13,403 bases of DNA from an uncultured Veillonella sp. (GTDB lineage Bacteria > Bacillota > Negativicutes > Veillonellales > Veillonellaceae). Positions 7,096-13,403 of the stretch are shown one piece after another (the first letter of the stretch is position 1; each line of letters begins with the position of its first letter). The DNA lies in NCBI GenBank assembly GCA_900549805.1, contig URPV01000034.1:1-13403 (forward strand), read 5' to 3'. A program made the translations under genes and the position numbers. Below the pieces are notes generated by a model, which made no database searches, was not told the origin of the DNA, and saw only the letters and a list, made by a program, of their open reading frames with translations.

Positions 7096-8664
7096 TTAGC
7101 CCAAGATAGCTTTCATGTCAGCTTCTGGAGTTGTAATTGGATGCAAGTTAAATTTATCTACCAAGATGTTAAGAACATTGGAAGAGAAGAACTTAGGCAA
7201 GGATGGGCCAATGTAGATGTTGCGGATGCCCAATGCGAGCAAGGTCAACAAGATACATACAGCTTTTTGTTCGTACCAGGACAATACGAGTGTCAATGGC
7301 AATTCATTTACATCGCATTCGAAAGCGCCAGCCAAAGCAATAGCTACTTGAATAGCGGAGTAAGCATCATTACATTGACCCATATCGAGGATACGAGGGA
7401 TACCACCAATTTCACCGATGTTAAGGTCGTTGAAACGGAATTTACCACAAGCCAAAGTCAATACAACAGTATCTTTTGGTGTTTGTTTTACGAATTCAGT
7501 GTAGTAGTTACGGCCTACTTTAGCACCATCGCAACCGCCAACCAAGAAGAAGTGTTTAATAGCACCAGCTTTTACAGCATCGATAACCTTATCAGCGATA
7601 CCCAAAACAGTACCATGACCGAAACCAGTTGTTACTTCATGACCACCGTTGATACCAGTGAATTCTTGAGCTTCTTTGTAGCCGCCCAATTCAATAGCCC
7701 GTTCAATAACAGCAGAGAAGTCTTTTGTGCCATCAGCTTTTTCTTCTACGTGTGCACAACCATCGAAACCTACCATATCAGTTGTGAAGATATTAGCCTT
7801 GTAGTTTTCTTTTGGTGGCATAATGCAGTTTGTAGTGAACAAGAAAGCGCCTGGTACGTCAACGAATTCTTTTTGTTGGTTTTGCCAAGCTGTACCGAAG
7901 TTCCCTTTCAATTGAGGGTGTTTCTTCAATTCAGGGTAAGCATGGCAAGGAAGCATTTCGCCGTGCGTATAAATGTTAACGCCTTTGCCATCAGTTTGTT
8001 CCAACAATTGGTTCAAGTCGTGGAGGTCATGACCTGTTACTACGATGAATGGACCTGGCTCAATTGTCAAAGGAACAGTTGTTGGCACTGGAGTACCATA
8101 GGTTTCAGTGTTAGCCTTATCGAGGATAGCCATGCATTTCAAGTTAACTTGGCCAAATTCCATCAAGAGGTTAAGCCATTCTTCAGCGGAATGTTCTTTA
8201 GCGAATTCAACGAGACCTTTGATGAACCAAGCATCAACGTCTGGATCATGGAAGCCGAGACGAGCTGCATGCCAAGCATAAGCAGCCATACCGCGCATAC
8301 CCAAGAGGAGTGTGGAGCGAAGGGATACGATATCTTCATCGCCTTTCCACAAGCCTTCCCAATCGATGTTTTGTGCAGCACTATCCACTTTTGCATGGTA
8401 AGCATTTACTTCATCGATGAATTCTTGTACCCGTTCTTCAGAGAAGTTAACGTTTGTTACGCACATGAACAAGCCACGCATCAAATAATCAACGCCTTCT
8501 TTTGTTTGACCTTTCACGTCCAAAGCGCGAGCCAAGCCAACCAAAGCAGCTGTCAATTCATCTTGTTTATTAGCAACTGGTGCAGTTTTACCACATACAC
8601 CTTGTACAGTACAACCATTAGGTTGACCAGTTTGTTCACATTGGAAGCAGAACATATTGCTCAT
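7096..8664 (-). CDS. hcp: Hybrid-cluster protein (class I Hcp, hydroxylamine reductase)
   Basis: A cytoplasmic Fe-S enzyme linked to protection from NO and hydroxylamine in anaerobes; NO reductase activity and S-nitrosylation have been described for E. coli Hcp. The 522-residue protein has the N-terminal cubane motif C6-x2-C9-x8-C18-x5-C24, the spacing of class I Hcps from strict anaerobes rather than the enterobacterial form. Hybrid-cluster ligands are all present: His212 (GHDLHD), Glu236 (HGEMLP), Cys280 (TTNC), Cys378 (GGCDG), Cys406 (ACGK), Cys431 (GQCND), Glu465 and Lys467 (WYEQK). AGGAGG lies 6 nt before the ATG. No hcr reductase is adjacent. A Crp/Fnr regulator is divergent, with a palindromic site between. 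Codon use is strongly biased, leaving long open frames on the opposite strand, which suggests high expression. Confidence 0.97.
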   Translation of the reverse strand: MSNMFCFQCEQTGQPNGCTVQGVCGKTAPVANKQDELTAALVGLARALDVKGQTKEGVDYLMRGLFMCVTNVNFSEERVQEFIDEVNAYHAKVDSAAQNIDWEGLWKGDEDIVSLRSTLLLGMRGMAAYAWHAARLGFHDPDVDAWFIKGLVEFAKEHSAEEWLNLLMEFGQVNLKCMAILDKANTETYGTPVPTTVPLTIEPGPFIVVTGHDLHDLNQLLEQTDGKGVNIYTHGEMLPCHAYPELKKHPQLKGNFGTAWQNQQKEFVDVPGAFLFTTNCIMPPKENYKANIFTTDMVGFDGCAHVEEKADGTKDFSAVIERAIELGGYKEAQEFTGINGGHEVTTGFGHGTVLGIADKVIDAVKAGAIKHFFLVGGCDGAKVGRNYYTEFVKQTPKDTVVLTLACGKFRFNDLNIGEIGGIPRILDMGQCNDAYSAIQVAIALAGAFECDVNELPLTLVLSWYEQKAVCILLTLLALGIRNIYIGPSLPKFFSSNVLNILVDKFNLHPITTPEADMKAILG

Positions 8665-8711
8665 AATATTCCTCCTATTGCTGACATCAGCAAAACATAC
8701 AAAAACCTCAT
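8661..8711 (-). CDS. Possible 16-residue leader peptide upstream of hcp
   Basis: Within the hcp leader an ATG at 8711 opens a 16-codon frame encoding MRFLYVLLMSAIGGIL. It is preceded by AAGAGGG with about 6-7 nt spacing, a credible ribosome-binding site. Its TGA stop overlaps the hcp start codon as ATGA, and the hcp Shine-Dalgarno lies inside it. The layout fits a translated, coupled upstream ORF. The peptide is hydrophobic. A frame this short can arise by chance, so only the combination of start signal and overlap supports it. Confidence 0.3.
   Translation of the reverse strand: MRFLYVLLMSAIGGIL
8678..8693 (-). promoter_or_regulatory. Hairpin abutting the hcp ribosome-binding site
   Basis: TTGCTGA and TCAGCAA (7 bp each, 2-nt centre; realistically 5 bp with a 6-nt loop) sit directly before the AGGAGG of hcp. 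In mRNA it would end at the edge of the Shine-Dalgarno and could tune translation or protect the 5' end. It lies inside the possible 16-codon leader ORF. Confidence 0.4.
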
Positions 8712-8747
8712 GTTAGTCCCTCTTAGGAGAACCTGTTTCTATGAGGT
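8701..8747 (-). promoter_or_regulatory. Terminator-like structure in the hcp 5' leader
   Basis: On the minus strand ACCTCAT (8747-8741) and ATGAGGT (8711-8705) can pair, followed at once by a TTTTT tract (8705-8701, overlapping the stem by one pair). An inner hairpin, GTTCTC (8733-8728) with GAGGGAC (8722-8716), has a CUAA loop and one bulge. The upstream ATGAG (8752-8748) offers a small competing partner for CCTCAT. A weak stem plus U tract ahead of an expressed gene is what an attenuator would look like. The outer stem is only 7 bp with a 29-nt loop, so this is tentative and no known riboswitch class is recognised. Confidence 0.35.
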
Positions 8748-8765
8748 CTCATCATTTACAAATAC

Positions 8766-8771
8766 AGTATA
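8766..8771 (-). promoter_or_regulatory. Predicted -10 box of hcp, activator-dependent
   Basis: TATACT on the minus strand is a 5-of-6 match to TATAAT and would start transcription near 8759, giving a leader of about 95 nt. No good -35 hexamer sits 16-18 bp upstream. The palindrome at 8793-8810 is centred about 42 bp upstream of the predicted start, the class II position used by Crp/Fnr activators. This favours activation of hcp by the divergent regulator. Confidence 0.5.
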
Positions 8772-8792
8772 TCCTATTAGAAGAATCAAATT

Positions 8793-8810
8793 ATGTAACT
8801 ATGGCTACAT
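8793..8810. promoter_or_regulatory. Probable Crp/Fnr-type (HcpR-like) operator
   Basis: ATGTAAC-TATG-GCTACAT is an 18-bp inverted repeat with 7-bp half sites and a single mismatch (GCTACAT instead of GTTACAT). It has the size and 4-bp spacing of Crp/Fnr-family sites. From memory it resembles the GTAAC-N4-GTTAC pattern predicted for HcpR in clostridia and Bacteroidetes; that match is not checked here. It lies between hcp and the divergent Crp/Fnr gene and is the only good dyad of this type in the gap. Confidence 0.65.
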
Positions 8811-8837
8811 TTTTAAAATATTTTTTCTTTTTTAGTA

Positions 8838-8843
8838 TATAAT
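8838..8843 (+). promoter_or_regulatory. Predicted -10 box of the Crp/Fnr regulator gene
   Basis: A perfect TATAAT about 87 bp before the regulator ATG. The region 16-18 bp upstream is only A/T-rich with no TTGACA-like box. The palindrome at 8793-8810 is centred about 48 bp before the inferred start, so autoregulation is possible. Other AT-rich hexamers further downstream (for example near 8866-8880) could also serve. Confidence 0.4.
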
Positions 8844-8929
8844 AGCAAAAGAGAAGTATTTTCATTTATATAGTAATATCCCTACATCTATATCTATTTA
8901 TATCTTACGAACTAGCATAGGAGGTCCTT

Positions 8930-9652
8930 ATGAAAGCAACTCAAGTAAGTACCCTAATATCTGATTACGCATCCACCCTACTTGCCTCCCCCCTCTTCCA
9001 TGGCTTCACGGAAGAAAACTTAAGGAACTTTTTCTCACACGCAGAGCTCTTGGTCAGAGACTATAAAAAGAATGATTTCGTCGCCCTTTCTGGGACACCT
9101 ATGGAGGGCTTAGGCATTATCTTAGAAGGATCCCTCCTCATCACCAGAGAAAACGTCATGGGCCAGCGGGTCATCATGACAGAGTTCTACCCTTCCCAAA
9201 TGTTTGGGGAGGCGCTTATCTTCTCCCACCAACCCCTCTGGCCTGCGACTATTAAAACAACCAAAGCCAGCAAGGTCCTATTTATTCCGATCCACGCCTT
9301 CCTAAAGGCGCTGCCAAAATGCCAGGTCTGCCAAACCACCCTTTTGGCTAATCTCCTACGCGATCTATCTGATAAAACCCTCATTCTGACCCGCAAGGTC
9401 CACTACTTAACCCTTAAGGGTATGCGGCAACGGATCTTTGCCTACCTATCTGATATCTACCGGCAACAAGGTACTACTAACATCAAACTCCCCCATACAC
9501 GAGAACAAATCGCAGAGATTATCAATGTATCCCGAACGGCTATGTCCCGTGAGATGAGTCGAATGGAAAAAGAGGGACTCATAGAAGTATCCGGCAAGAC
9601 TATTATTCTTAAAGACATCGACGCTATGACCGATTTTGACTTTAATAACTAA
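8930..9652 (+). CDS. Crp/Fnr-family transcriptional regulator, probable HcpR-type regulator of hcp
   Basis: The 240-residue protein has an N-terminal cyclic-nucleotide-binding-type beta barrel (about 20-125; GxxLEG-like segment at 62-67, FGE at 92-94), a long dimerisation helix (about 136-160), and a C-terminal winged helix (about 164-228) with LPHTREQIAEIINVSRTAMS spanning 187-206 and recognition helix SRTAMSREMSRME (201-213). The cAMP-contacting Arg-Ser pair of Crp is not evident after FGE, and there is no four-cysteine Fnr cluster. The only cysteines are C131 and C134, as a CxxC. Characterised HcpR proteins sense NO through haem; whether this one does cannot be read from sequence. The start has AGGAGG 6 nt upstream. 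It is the only plus-strand gene here, divergent from hcp with an 18-bp palindrome between, which is the basis for naming hcp as target. Confidence 0.92.
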   Translation: MKATQVSTLISDYASTLLASPLFHGFTEENLRNFFSHAELLVRDYKKNDFVALSGTPMEGLGIILEGSLLITRENVMGQRVIMTEFYPSQMFGEALIFSHQPLWPATIKTTKASKVLFIPIHAFLKALPKCQVCQTTLLANLLRDLSDKTLILTRKVHYLTLKGMRQRIFAYLSDIYRQQGTTNIKLPHTREQIAEIINVSRTAMSREMSRMEKEGLIEVSGKTIILKDIDAMTDFDFNN

Positions 9653-9680
9653 ATTAGCCCCTTTACAAGAAATCCCTATA

Positions 9681-9726
9681 AAACAGCCAGCCCCTAGCTC
9701 GTAAATGAACTAGGGGCTGGCTGTTT
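9681..9726. terminator. Bidirectional Rho-independent terminator between convergent genes
   Basis: A perfect 17-bp stem, AAACAGCCAGCCCCTAG (9681-9697) with its reverse complement (9710-9726), a 12-nt loop, GC-rich core, and A/T tails on both sides (CTGTTTATAA to the right, TATAAAACAG to the left). It lies 28 bp after the regulator stop and 15 bp after the stop of the convergent 519-residue gene, so it serves both. Confidence 0.93.
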
Positions 9727-9741
9727 ATAAGCGGTATTTTA

Positions 9742-11301
9742 TTAAAACCACTGAGACAGGTCAAAATCCTCGTGGATAGTCGCTTTTACATGAGCTCGAC
9801 CCAAGTAGAGGCCTAAAAGGGTCAGAGACATGGTCGACAGAGGGCTGACCTCGAAGAGATCAGACAAATCCAAAAGAACTGGAGAAATCTCTTCCATTAT
9901 ACGACGTGCTTCAGCCCCACTAAAGGCCGATGGCTTGGACTTCATTAATCCTAATAAGTCCTCTTGTACATGGCGATCACTAATACCAGCTTGACGGAAG
10001 AAGCGAGGAGCCATACCTTCATCCACTAGAGCCAACTTGTAAAGAGCTGAATTGATAGACTTAACCACAAAGCGTGGATCCAAGTTCTCCCCATCTAGCG
10101 CATGAGCCAATTCATCCTTGCTAAAACCGCGGAAATTAAAGACAAAGGAGTAGGAATTCGATAAGAGTTGAGCTAGGTTGATCTTCTCACTTTCTTTTTG
10201 GCTACAACGCAGATAATCCAATTGGTGGAAAACAGCTGCATTCCGTGGCAAATCCGATAAAAATGGTTGAATATACTTGTCCACATAGTGGCGGAAGTAT
10301 TCCAAGCTATAGTTATTAGAATTACGGGAATACTGTAACAGTAAAATAATAGCCATAACTTGTAAATGGGCTAAGGTCATGTGGCTCAGGATCTTAAGGG
10401 CATCAAAGGCAACCAAATAAGGTGTAGATGACTTAGGTTGAGATACCACATCCACAAAGGCCTCAACGGCAATAGGCCGCATCCAATCAGCCGGATTAGC
10501 AGCATAGGCCTTTTGCATGAGTAGAAGGGCTTCTTGTACAACTACATTATCTAAGAGTGCCCGCGCCTCTTCTTCAGAGTTGATTTCCAAGGCCTGTAAG
10601 GCCTCTTGTGTTACGTCAAAGACTACTTGATAAGTTCGATCAGAAATAACGCCAAAAACATGAAGGAAGGGTTCCATAGCGATTTCTACCCGTCGTTTTT
10701 CAGCAGATTCTTGCTTCCAAGAACTATTTGAATACGGCTTCATGCCGTCCGGGTCTGCCACAGGATTGGATTCCATAAGGCCTTGTTGGGCCAAGGCCTC
10801 CGACAGTTGATCTCGCCGCAAAATCATGGTAGGAGCTGTTTCATCCCCCGCATGAGAAAGGCGGCCCATAACTTGAGTGGCCTCTAAAGATGCTTCTTCT
10901 TTAGCTCCTCCTATGGTTTCATCTAGCATCCCCTCTTCAGCAGGAGGAATAACCAAGGTCATGGACTCTGGTGTTGGCTCATGAACAGAAGCAGTCGGAT
11001 AGGATGTATCTTCTTGAGAAAGCTTCACTTGAGTTAAGATCTCATCCGCTTTCTCTAAACCCTCATCTGCTTTCACAGCAGTGGTTTCTTCAGATTTAGG
11101 AATTGATGTGGCATCGGATTGCAAGATATCAGCAGAGGCTGCACCAGATGCGTATTCTCTAATTTTACGACGTCGATCAGCCCGGCGTTCTTCTGAGAGG
11201 TGACCCATCTTCTTAGGGGATTCACGGAAGACTAAGTAACAAACGATAAAGAAGGCGATGATGACGCCCACCAATATGAGGTAAGGAATGATTGCGTGCA
11301 T
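9742..11301 (-). CDS. Membrane-anchored helical protein of unknown function
   Basis: The 519-residue product opens with one transmembrane helix (about 4-25), then a basic stretch (30-48) rich in Arg/Lys that should face the cytoplasm. An acidic, low-complexity linker covers about 55-205, and a helical C-terminal domain about 208-519. The motif ALKILSHMTLAHLQVMAIIL (301-320) followed by LLQYSRN and a run of aromatic helices recalls, from memory and unchecked, the uncharacterised family NCBI names LPO_1073/Vpar_1526, whose members I do not remember as having this anchor. No catalytic motif is visible. The linker has two Thr-rich acidic patches (EATQVM 140-145, DETAPTM 153-159) that could be phosphorylation or FHA-binding sites; this is speculation. 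The ATG has AAGGAG 5 nt upstream and follows the UPF0340 gene by 9 nt, so the two form an operon. Confidence 0.9.
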   Translation of the reverse strand: MHAIIPYLILVGVIIAFFIVCYLVFRESPKKMGHLSEERRADRRRKIREYASGAASADILQSDATSIPKSEETTAVKADEGLEKADEILTQVKLSQEDTSYPTASVHEPTPESMTLVIPPAEEGMLDETIGGAKEEASLEATQVMGRLSHAGDETAPTMILRRDQLSEALAQQGLMESNPVADPDGMKPYSNSSWKQESAEKRRVEIAMEPFLHVFGVISDRTYQVVFDVTQEALQALEINSEEEARALLDNVVVQEALLLMQKAYAANPADWMRPIAVEAFVDVVSQPKSSTPYLVAFDALKILSHMTLAHLQVMAIILLLQYSRNSNNYSLEYFRHYVDKYIQPFLSDLPRNAAVFHQLDYLRCSQKESEKINLAQLLSNSYSFVFNFRGFSKDELAHALDGENLDPRFVVKSINSALYKLALVDEGMAPRFFRQAGISDRHVQEDLLGLMKSKPSAFSGAEARRIMEEISPVLLDLSDLFEVSPLSTMSLTLLGLYLGRAHVKATIHEDFDLSQWF

Positions 11302-11310
11302 AAGGTCTCC

Positions 11311-11862
11311 TTATAGTAAACTTTCATCATAGTGGGCCCGGGGGCCTCCAATGGATTTTGGCCGAACACGGGCAGCTGTTAGGTGGGCCTGACCGATTTC
11401 TTTTACGGATAAACGGACGGGAACACAAACATGTTTAAGGTGCATGCCGATAAAGGTATCCCCAATATCAAGACCCGCATCAGCCTGGATGAATTCAACC
11501 ACCACGGGGTCATCAAAATTCTTATAGGCCGTGGTAGCCATAGAGCCACCGGCATGTTCCCAAGGGACGACATTGACAATCGTTTGGTTCGTTACCGTAG
11601 ACCTGTCAACCACAAGGGCCCGATTCAGATGCTCACAGCATTGAAAGGCTAATTCAAAGTTCCCTCGATCAGCAGCCGCCTTGAACTCATCCCATAAAAC
11701 TTGGGCTATGTCCATGCTGGAATCGCTACCAATTTTAGAACCCTTAATTTCACTGGTCGAACAACCGATGACTACAATCTTCCCAGCCTGTAATTTAGCT
11801 GCCTCTACCAGTTCTTCTATGGCTTGGTGGGCAGCTGTACGAATGTCTTCTAAAGACTTCAT
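11311..11862 (-). CDS. UPF0340 / YwlG-family (TIGR01440) protein
   Basis: The 183-residue protein carries the full set of conserved blocks of this family: IGCSTSEIKGSKIG (32-45), LAFQCCEHLNRALV (71-84), VVPWEHAGGSMATTAY (98-113), LDIGDTFIGMHLKHV (131-145) and RPKSIGGPRAHY (167-178). Length is normal. The biochemical role of the family is not established to my knowledge; B. subtilis ywlG is the usual reference. The conserved Cys34, Cys75, Cys76, His78 and acidic residues would suit an active site or metal site, but that is inference. AGAAGGAG stands about 8 nt before the ATG. It is the first gene of a two-gene unit with the 519-residue membrane protein. Confidence 0.93.
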   Translation of the reverse strand: MKSLEDIRTAAHQAIEELVEAAKLQAGKIVVIGCSTSEIKGSKIGSDSSMDIAQVLWDEFKAAADRGNFELAFQCCEHLNRALVVDRSTVTNQTIVNVVPWEHAGGSMATTAYKNFDDPVVVEFIQADAGLDIGDTFIGMHLKHVCVPVRLSVKEIGQAHLTAARVRPKSIGGPRAHYDESLL

Positions 11863-11899
11863 GCTATGCTCCTTCTTTCGAGCGAATTTACCTATAAGC

Positions 11900-11922
11900 T
11901 TACCGTTTTATGGTAACACAAA
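11900..11922 (-). promoter_or_regulatory. Tentative promoter/operator region of the UPF0340 gene
   Basis: The 65 bp between the fumarase terminator and the UPF0340 gene must hold a promoter. TTGTGT (11917-11922, minus strand) is a partial -35, and TATAGG about 19 bp downstream (11892-11897) a partial -10. A dyad TTACC-N7-GGTAA (11900-11904 and 11912-11916) lies between them and could bind a regulator. None of these matches is strong. Confidence 0.25.
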
Positions 11923-11927
11923 TAGCT

Positions 11928-11966
11928 AAAAAAAATAACCACCTTCCCCAAGGGAAGGCGGTTATT
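11928..11966 (-). terminator. Rho-independent terminator of the fumarase genes
   Basis: Arms AATAACCACCTTCCC (11934-11948) and GGGAAGGCGGTTATT (11952-11966) form a 15-bp stem with one mismatched or wobble pair and a 3-nt loop. On the minus strand it is followed by an uninterrupted eight-T tract (11935-11928, overlapping the stem end). It stands about 38 bp after the beta-subunit stop. Confidence 0.93.
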
Positions 11967-12004
11967 CATACCAGACAAAGCCTATGCAAGGCTTAAACTA
12001 GTCA

Positions 12005-12565
12005 TTAGATTTTACGGTAAGGTTTTTGACCTTGTTCGTAGAAGTTGTTACCTTCAGTATCGCCAACAACGATGCAAGGGAAGTCTTCAACAGTCAATTC
12101 TGCCAAAGCTTCTGGACCCAAGTCTTCGTAAGCCAATACTTCGTATTTTTTAATGGATTTTGCAATCAAAGCGGCAGCACCACCAACAGCAGCGAAGTAG
12201 GTGCAACCATTTTTCTTCATAGATTCAACAACTTCTGGTTTACGGGACCCTTTACCAATCATGCCTTTGATACCTTGGTCAAGCATGGTTGGTGTGTAAG
12301 CATCCATACGACCAGATGTGGTAGGACCAGCGGAACCGATTGGGTCACCAGGTTTTGCAGGTGTTGGGCCAAGGTAGTAAACGAACTTGTTAGTCCAATC
12401 GATTGGCAATTTTTCACCGCGAGCCAAAGCCTCAGTCATGGCTTTGTGAGCGGCATCACGAGCAGAGTAAATCTTGCCGGTAATAAGAACGCTATCACCT
12501 ACGCGCAATTTACGGGAAAATTCTTCATTATATTCATCAGTGTTAATGCGAATTGTTTCAGCCAT
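12005..12565 (-). CDS. Class I fumarate hydratase, beta subunit
   Basis: The C-terminal half of the two-subunit iron-sulfur fumarase, which interconverts fumarate and (S)-malate in the cytoplasm. The 186-residue protein shows the family hallmark GPTTSGRMD (80-88) with the catalytic Thr/Ser-Gly-Arg region, LRVGDSVLITGKIYSARDAAH (20-40) and AAVGGAAAL (125-133). Length is normal for a separate beta subunit. AGGAGG precedes the ATG by about 8 nt, and the alpha gene ends 19 nt upstream, so the two are co-transcribed. L-tartrate dehydratase beta (TtdB) is a close relative and cannot be fully excluded by eye, but no tartrate genes are present. Confidence 0.94.
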   Translation of the reverse strand: MAETIRINTDEYNEEFSRKLRVGDSVLITGKIYSARDAAHKAMTEALARGEKLPIDWTNKFVYYLGPTPAKPGDPIGSAGPTTSGRMDAYTPTMLDQGIKGMIGKGSRKPEVVESMKKNGCTYFAAVGGAAALIAKSIKKYEVLAYEDLGPEALAELTVEDFPCIVVGDTEGNNFYEQGQKPYRKI

Positions 12566-12584
12566 TGTATTTGCCTCCTATCGA

Positions 12585-13403
12585 TTAAAGTACTACGTGT
12601 TTATGACGAGCAGCATGACACATGATAGTAACTGCAACAGGGAGACCAGCGATATGAGTTGCACCCCATTCGATGTTTACGCCAAGGCAGGTAGTTGTAC
12701 CACCCAATTGTGGACCGATACCAGTTTTATTAACCATAGCCAAAATTTCTTCTTCCAATTTTGCGTATTCTGGATCTTTGTGTGGTACATCGATGTCACG
12801 AAGCAAAGCTTTCTTGGACATAACAGCCGCTTGGTCCATAGTACCACCGATACCAATCCCCAATACCATTGGAGGACATGGGTTAGGGCCAGCATGTTTA
12901 ACGATATCGAGAACAGCTTGTTTAACCCCTTCTACGCCATCAGCAGGTACCAACATAGCTACATCAGATTTGTTTTCAGAACCGAACCCTTTAAGTTCGA
13001 TTTTAATGTCTACTTTATCGCCAGGAACGATATCGATGTAGATGATAGCAGGTGTGTTGTTTTGTGTATTTTTACGATTGAAGAGAGGTTCTTGTACAAC
13101 GGATTTACGAAGGTAACCGTCAATATAACCAGCTGCAACACCAGCATTAATAGCTTCTTTAAGGTCGCCACCGACAAAATGTACATCTTGACCAACTTCA
13201 ACGAACACCAATGTCATACCTGTATCTTGGCAGTATGGACGATCTTCAGCATCAGCAATTTCTGCATTTTTGATAATTTGATCAAGAACGATACAACCTA
13301 CTGGAGACTCTTCTGTTTGACGTCCTTTTTTAAGGCCTTCATAGATGTCTTTTGGTGAGTGGTAAGCTTCGTCCATACACATTTTAGGGACTGTTTTTAT
13401 GTT
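12585..13403 (-). CDS. Class I fumarate hydratase, alpha subunit (5' end outside window)
   Basis: The N-terminal half of the two-subunit fumarase, carrying the [4Fe-4S] cluster that binds substrate. 272 codons are visible and the frame stays open to the window edge. The first ATG at 13382 is internal: seven in-frame codons before it (NHKTVPK) align with the usual start region of the family, so the true start lies beyond 13403. Cluster ligands are Cys in YCQDTG (C51 counted from the ATG at 13382), PNPCPP (C169) and TTTCLG (C232). GIGIGGTMDQAA (175-186) and SENKSD (135-140) are also typical. It is followed by the beta subunit after 19 nt. The promoter is outside the window. Oxygen sensitivity of this cluster fits an anaerobe. 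Confidence 0.95.
   Translation of the reverse strand, partial: NIKTVPKMCMDEAYHSPKDIYEGLKKGRQTEESPVGCIVLDQIIKNAEIADAEDRPYCQDTGMTLVFVEVGQDVHFVGGDLKEAINAGVAAGYIDGYLRKSVVQEPLFNRKNTQNNTPAIIYIDIVPGDKVDIKIELKGFGSENKSDVAMLVPADGVEGVKQAVLDIVKHAGPNPCPPMVLGIGIGGTMDQAAVMSKKALLRDIDVPHKDPEYAKLEEEILAMVNKTGIGPQLGGTTTCLGVNIEWGATHIAGLPVAVTIMCHAARHKHVVL

Noticed and set aside
7141..8835. Long plus-strand ORF (564 codons) opposite hcp
   Set aside because: It is an antisense shadow of a strongly conserved, ligand-complete Hcp; its product is low-complexity and Phe/Ser/Gln-rich, and it has no ribosome-binding site of note.
12026..13358. Plus-strand ORFs of 199 and 294 codons opposite the fumarase genes
   Set aside because: Shadows of the two fumarase subunits caused by codon bias; compositions are not protein-like, and they run against clear family motifs on the other strand.
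13380..13382. ATG as the true start of the fumarase alpha subunit
   Set aside because: The frame stays open to the window edge and the preceding residues fit the family; the start has no Shine-Dalgarno and would remove the conserved N-terminal helix.

Overview
The window looks chromosomal and comes from an anaerobic, Veillonella-like member of the Negativicutes. This is inferred from gene content and protein style: a class I hybrid-cluster protein, a two-subunit iron-sulfur fumarase, hypA/hypB, and a helical protein that recalls a family named partly after a Veillonella locus. No species call is possible from the sequence alone. I see no insertion sequence, phage gene, CRISPR array or rRNA. 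Every gene is on the minus strand except one regulator.

Right to left, in the direction of most transcription, the layout is as follows. (1) 13403-11928: the fumarase alpha subunit (its N-terminus lies outside the window) and beta subunit, closed by a strong terminator. (2) 11862-9742: a two-gene unit made of a UPF0340/YwlG-type protein and a membrane-anchored helical protein of unknown function. (3) 8930-9652, plus strand: a Crp/Fnr-family regulator, convergent with unit 2 and sharing a bidirectional terminator with it. (4) 8664-7096: hcp, divergent from the regulator. The intergenic region carries a near-perfect 18-bp palindrome centred about 42 bp upstream of the predicted hcp start point, plus a structured leader. 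(5) 6894-294: six tightly packed or overlapping genes, cca, a class B penicillin-binding protein with a PASTA domain, a FolD homologue, hypA, hypB and an exported protein, read as one operon ending in a terminator at 148-200. (6) 75-1: tRNA-Thr(UGU) with its own promoter.

The genes fall into a few themes. The regulator and hcp form a plausible nitrosative-stress switch (NO or hydroxylamine detoxification). The fumarase belongs to the reductive or oxidative C4-dicarboxylate pathway. The six-gene operon mixes tRNA 3'-end maturation, septal or lateral peptidoglycan synthesis, one-carbon metabolism, nickel delivery and an exported protein; translational coupling ties these together physically although they share no obvious pathway.

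The observations most worth a second look are the FolD homologue, which lacks the family's catalytic lysine and glutamine; the hcp control region, with its operator and its leader holding a 16-codon ORF whose stop overlaps the hcp start; the internal duplication in the 457-residue exported protein; and the membrane-anchored 519-residue protein.
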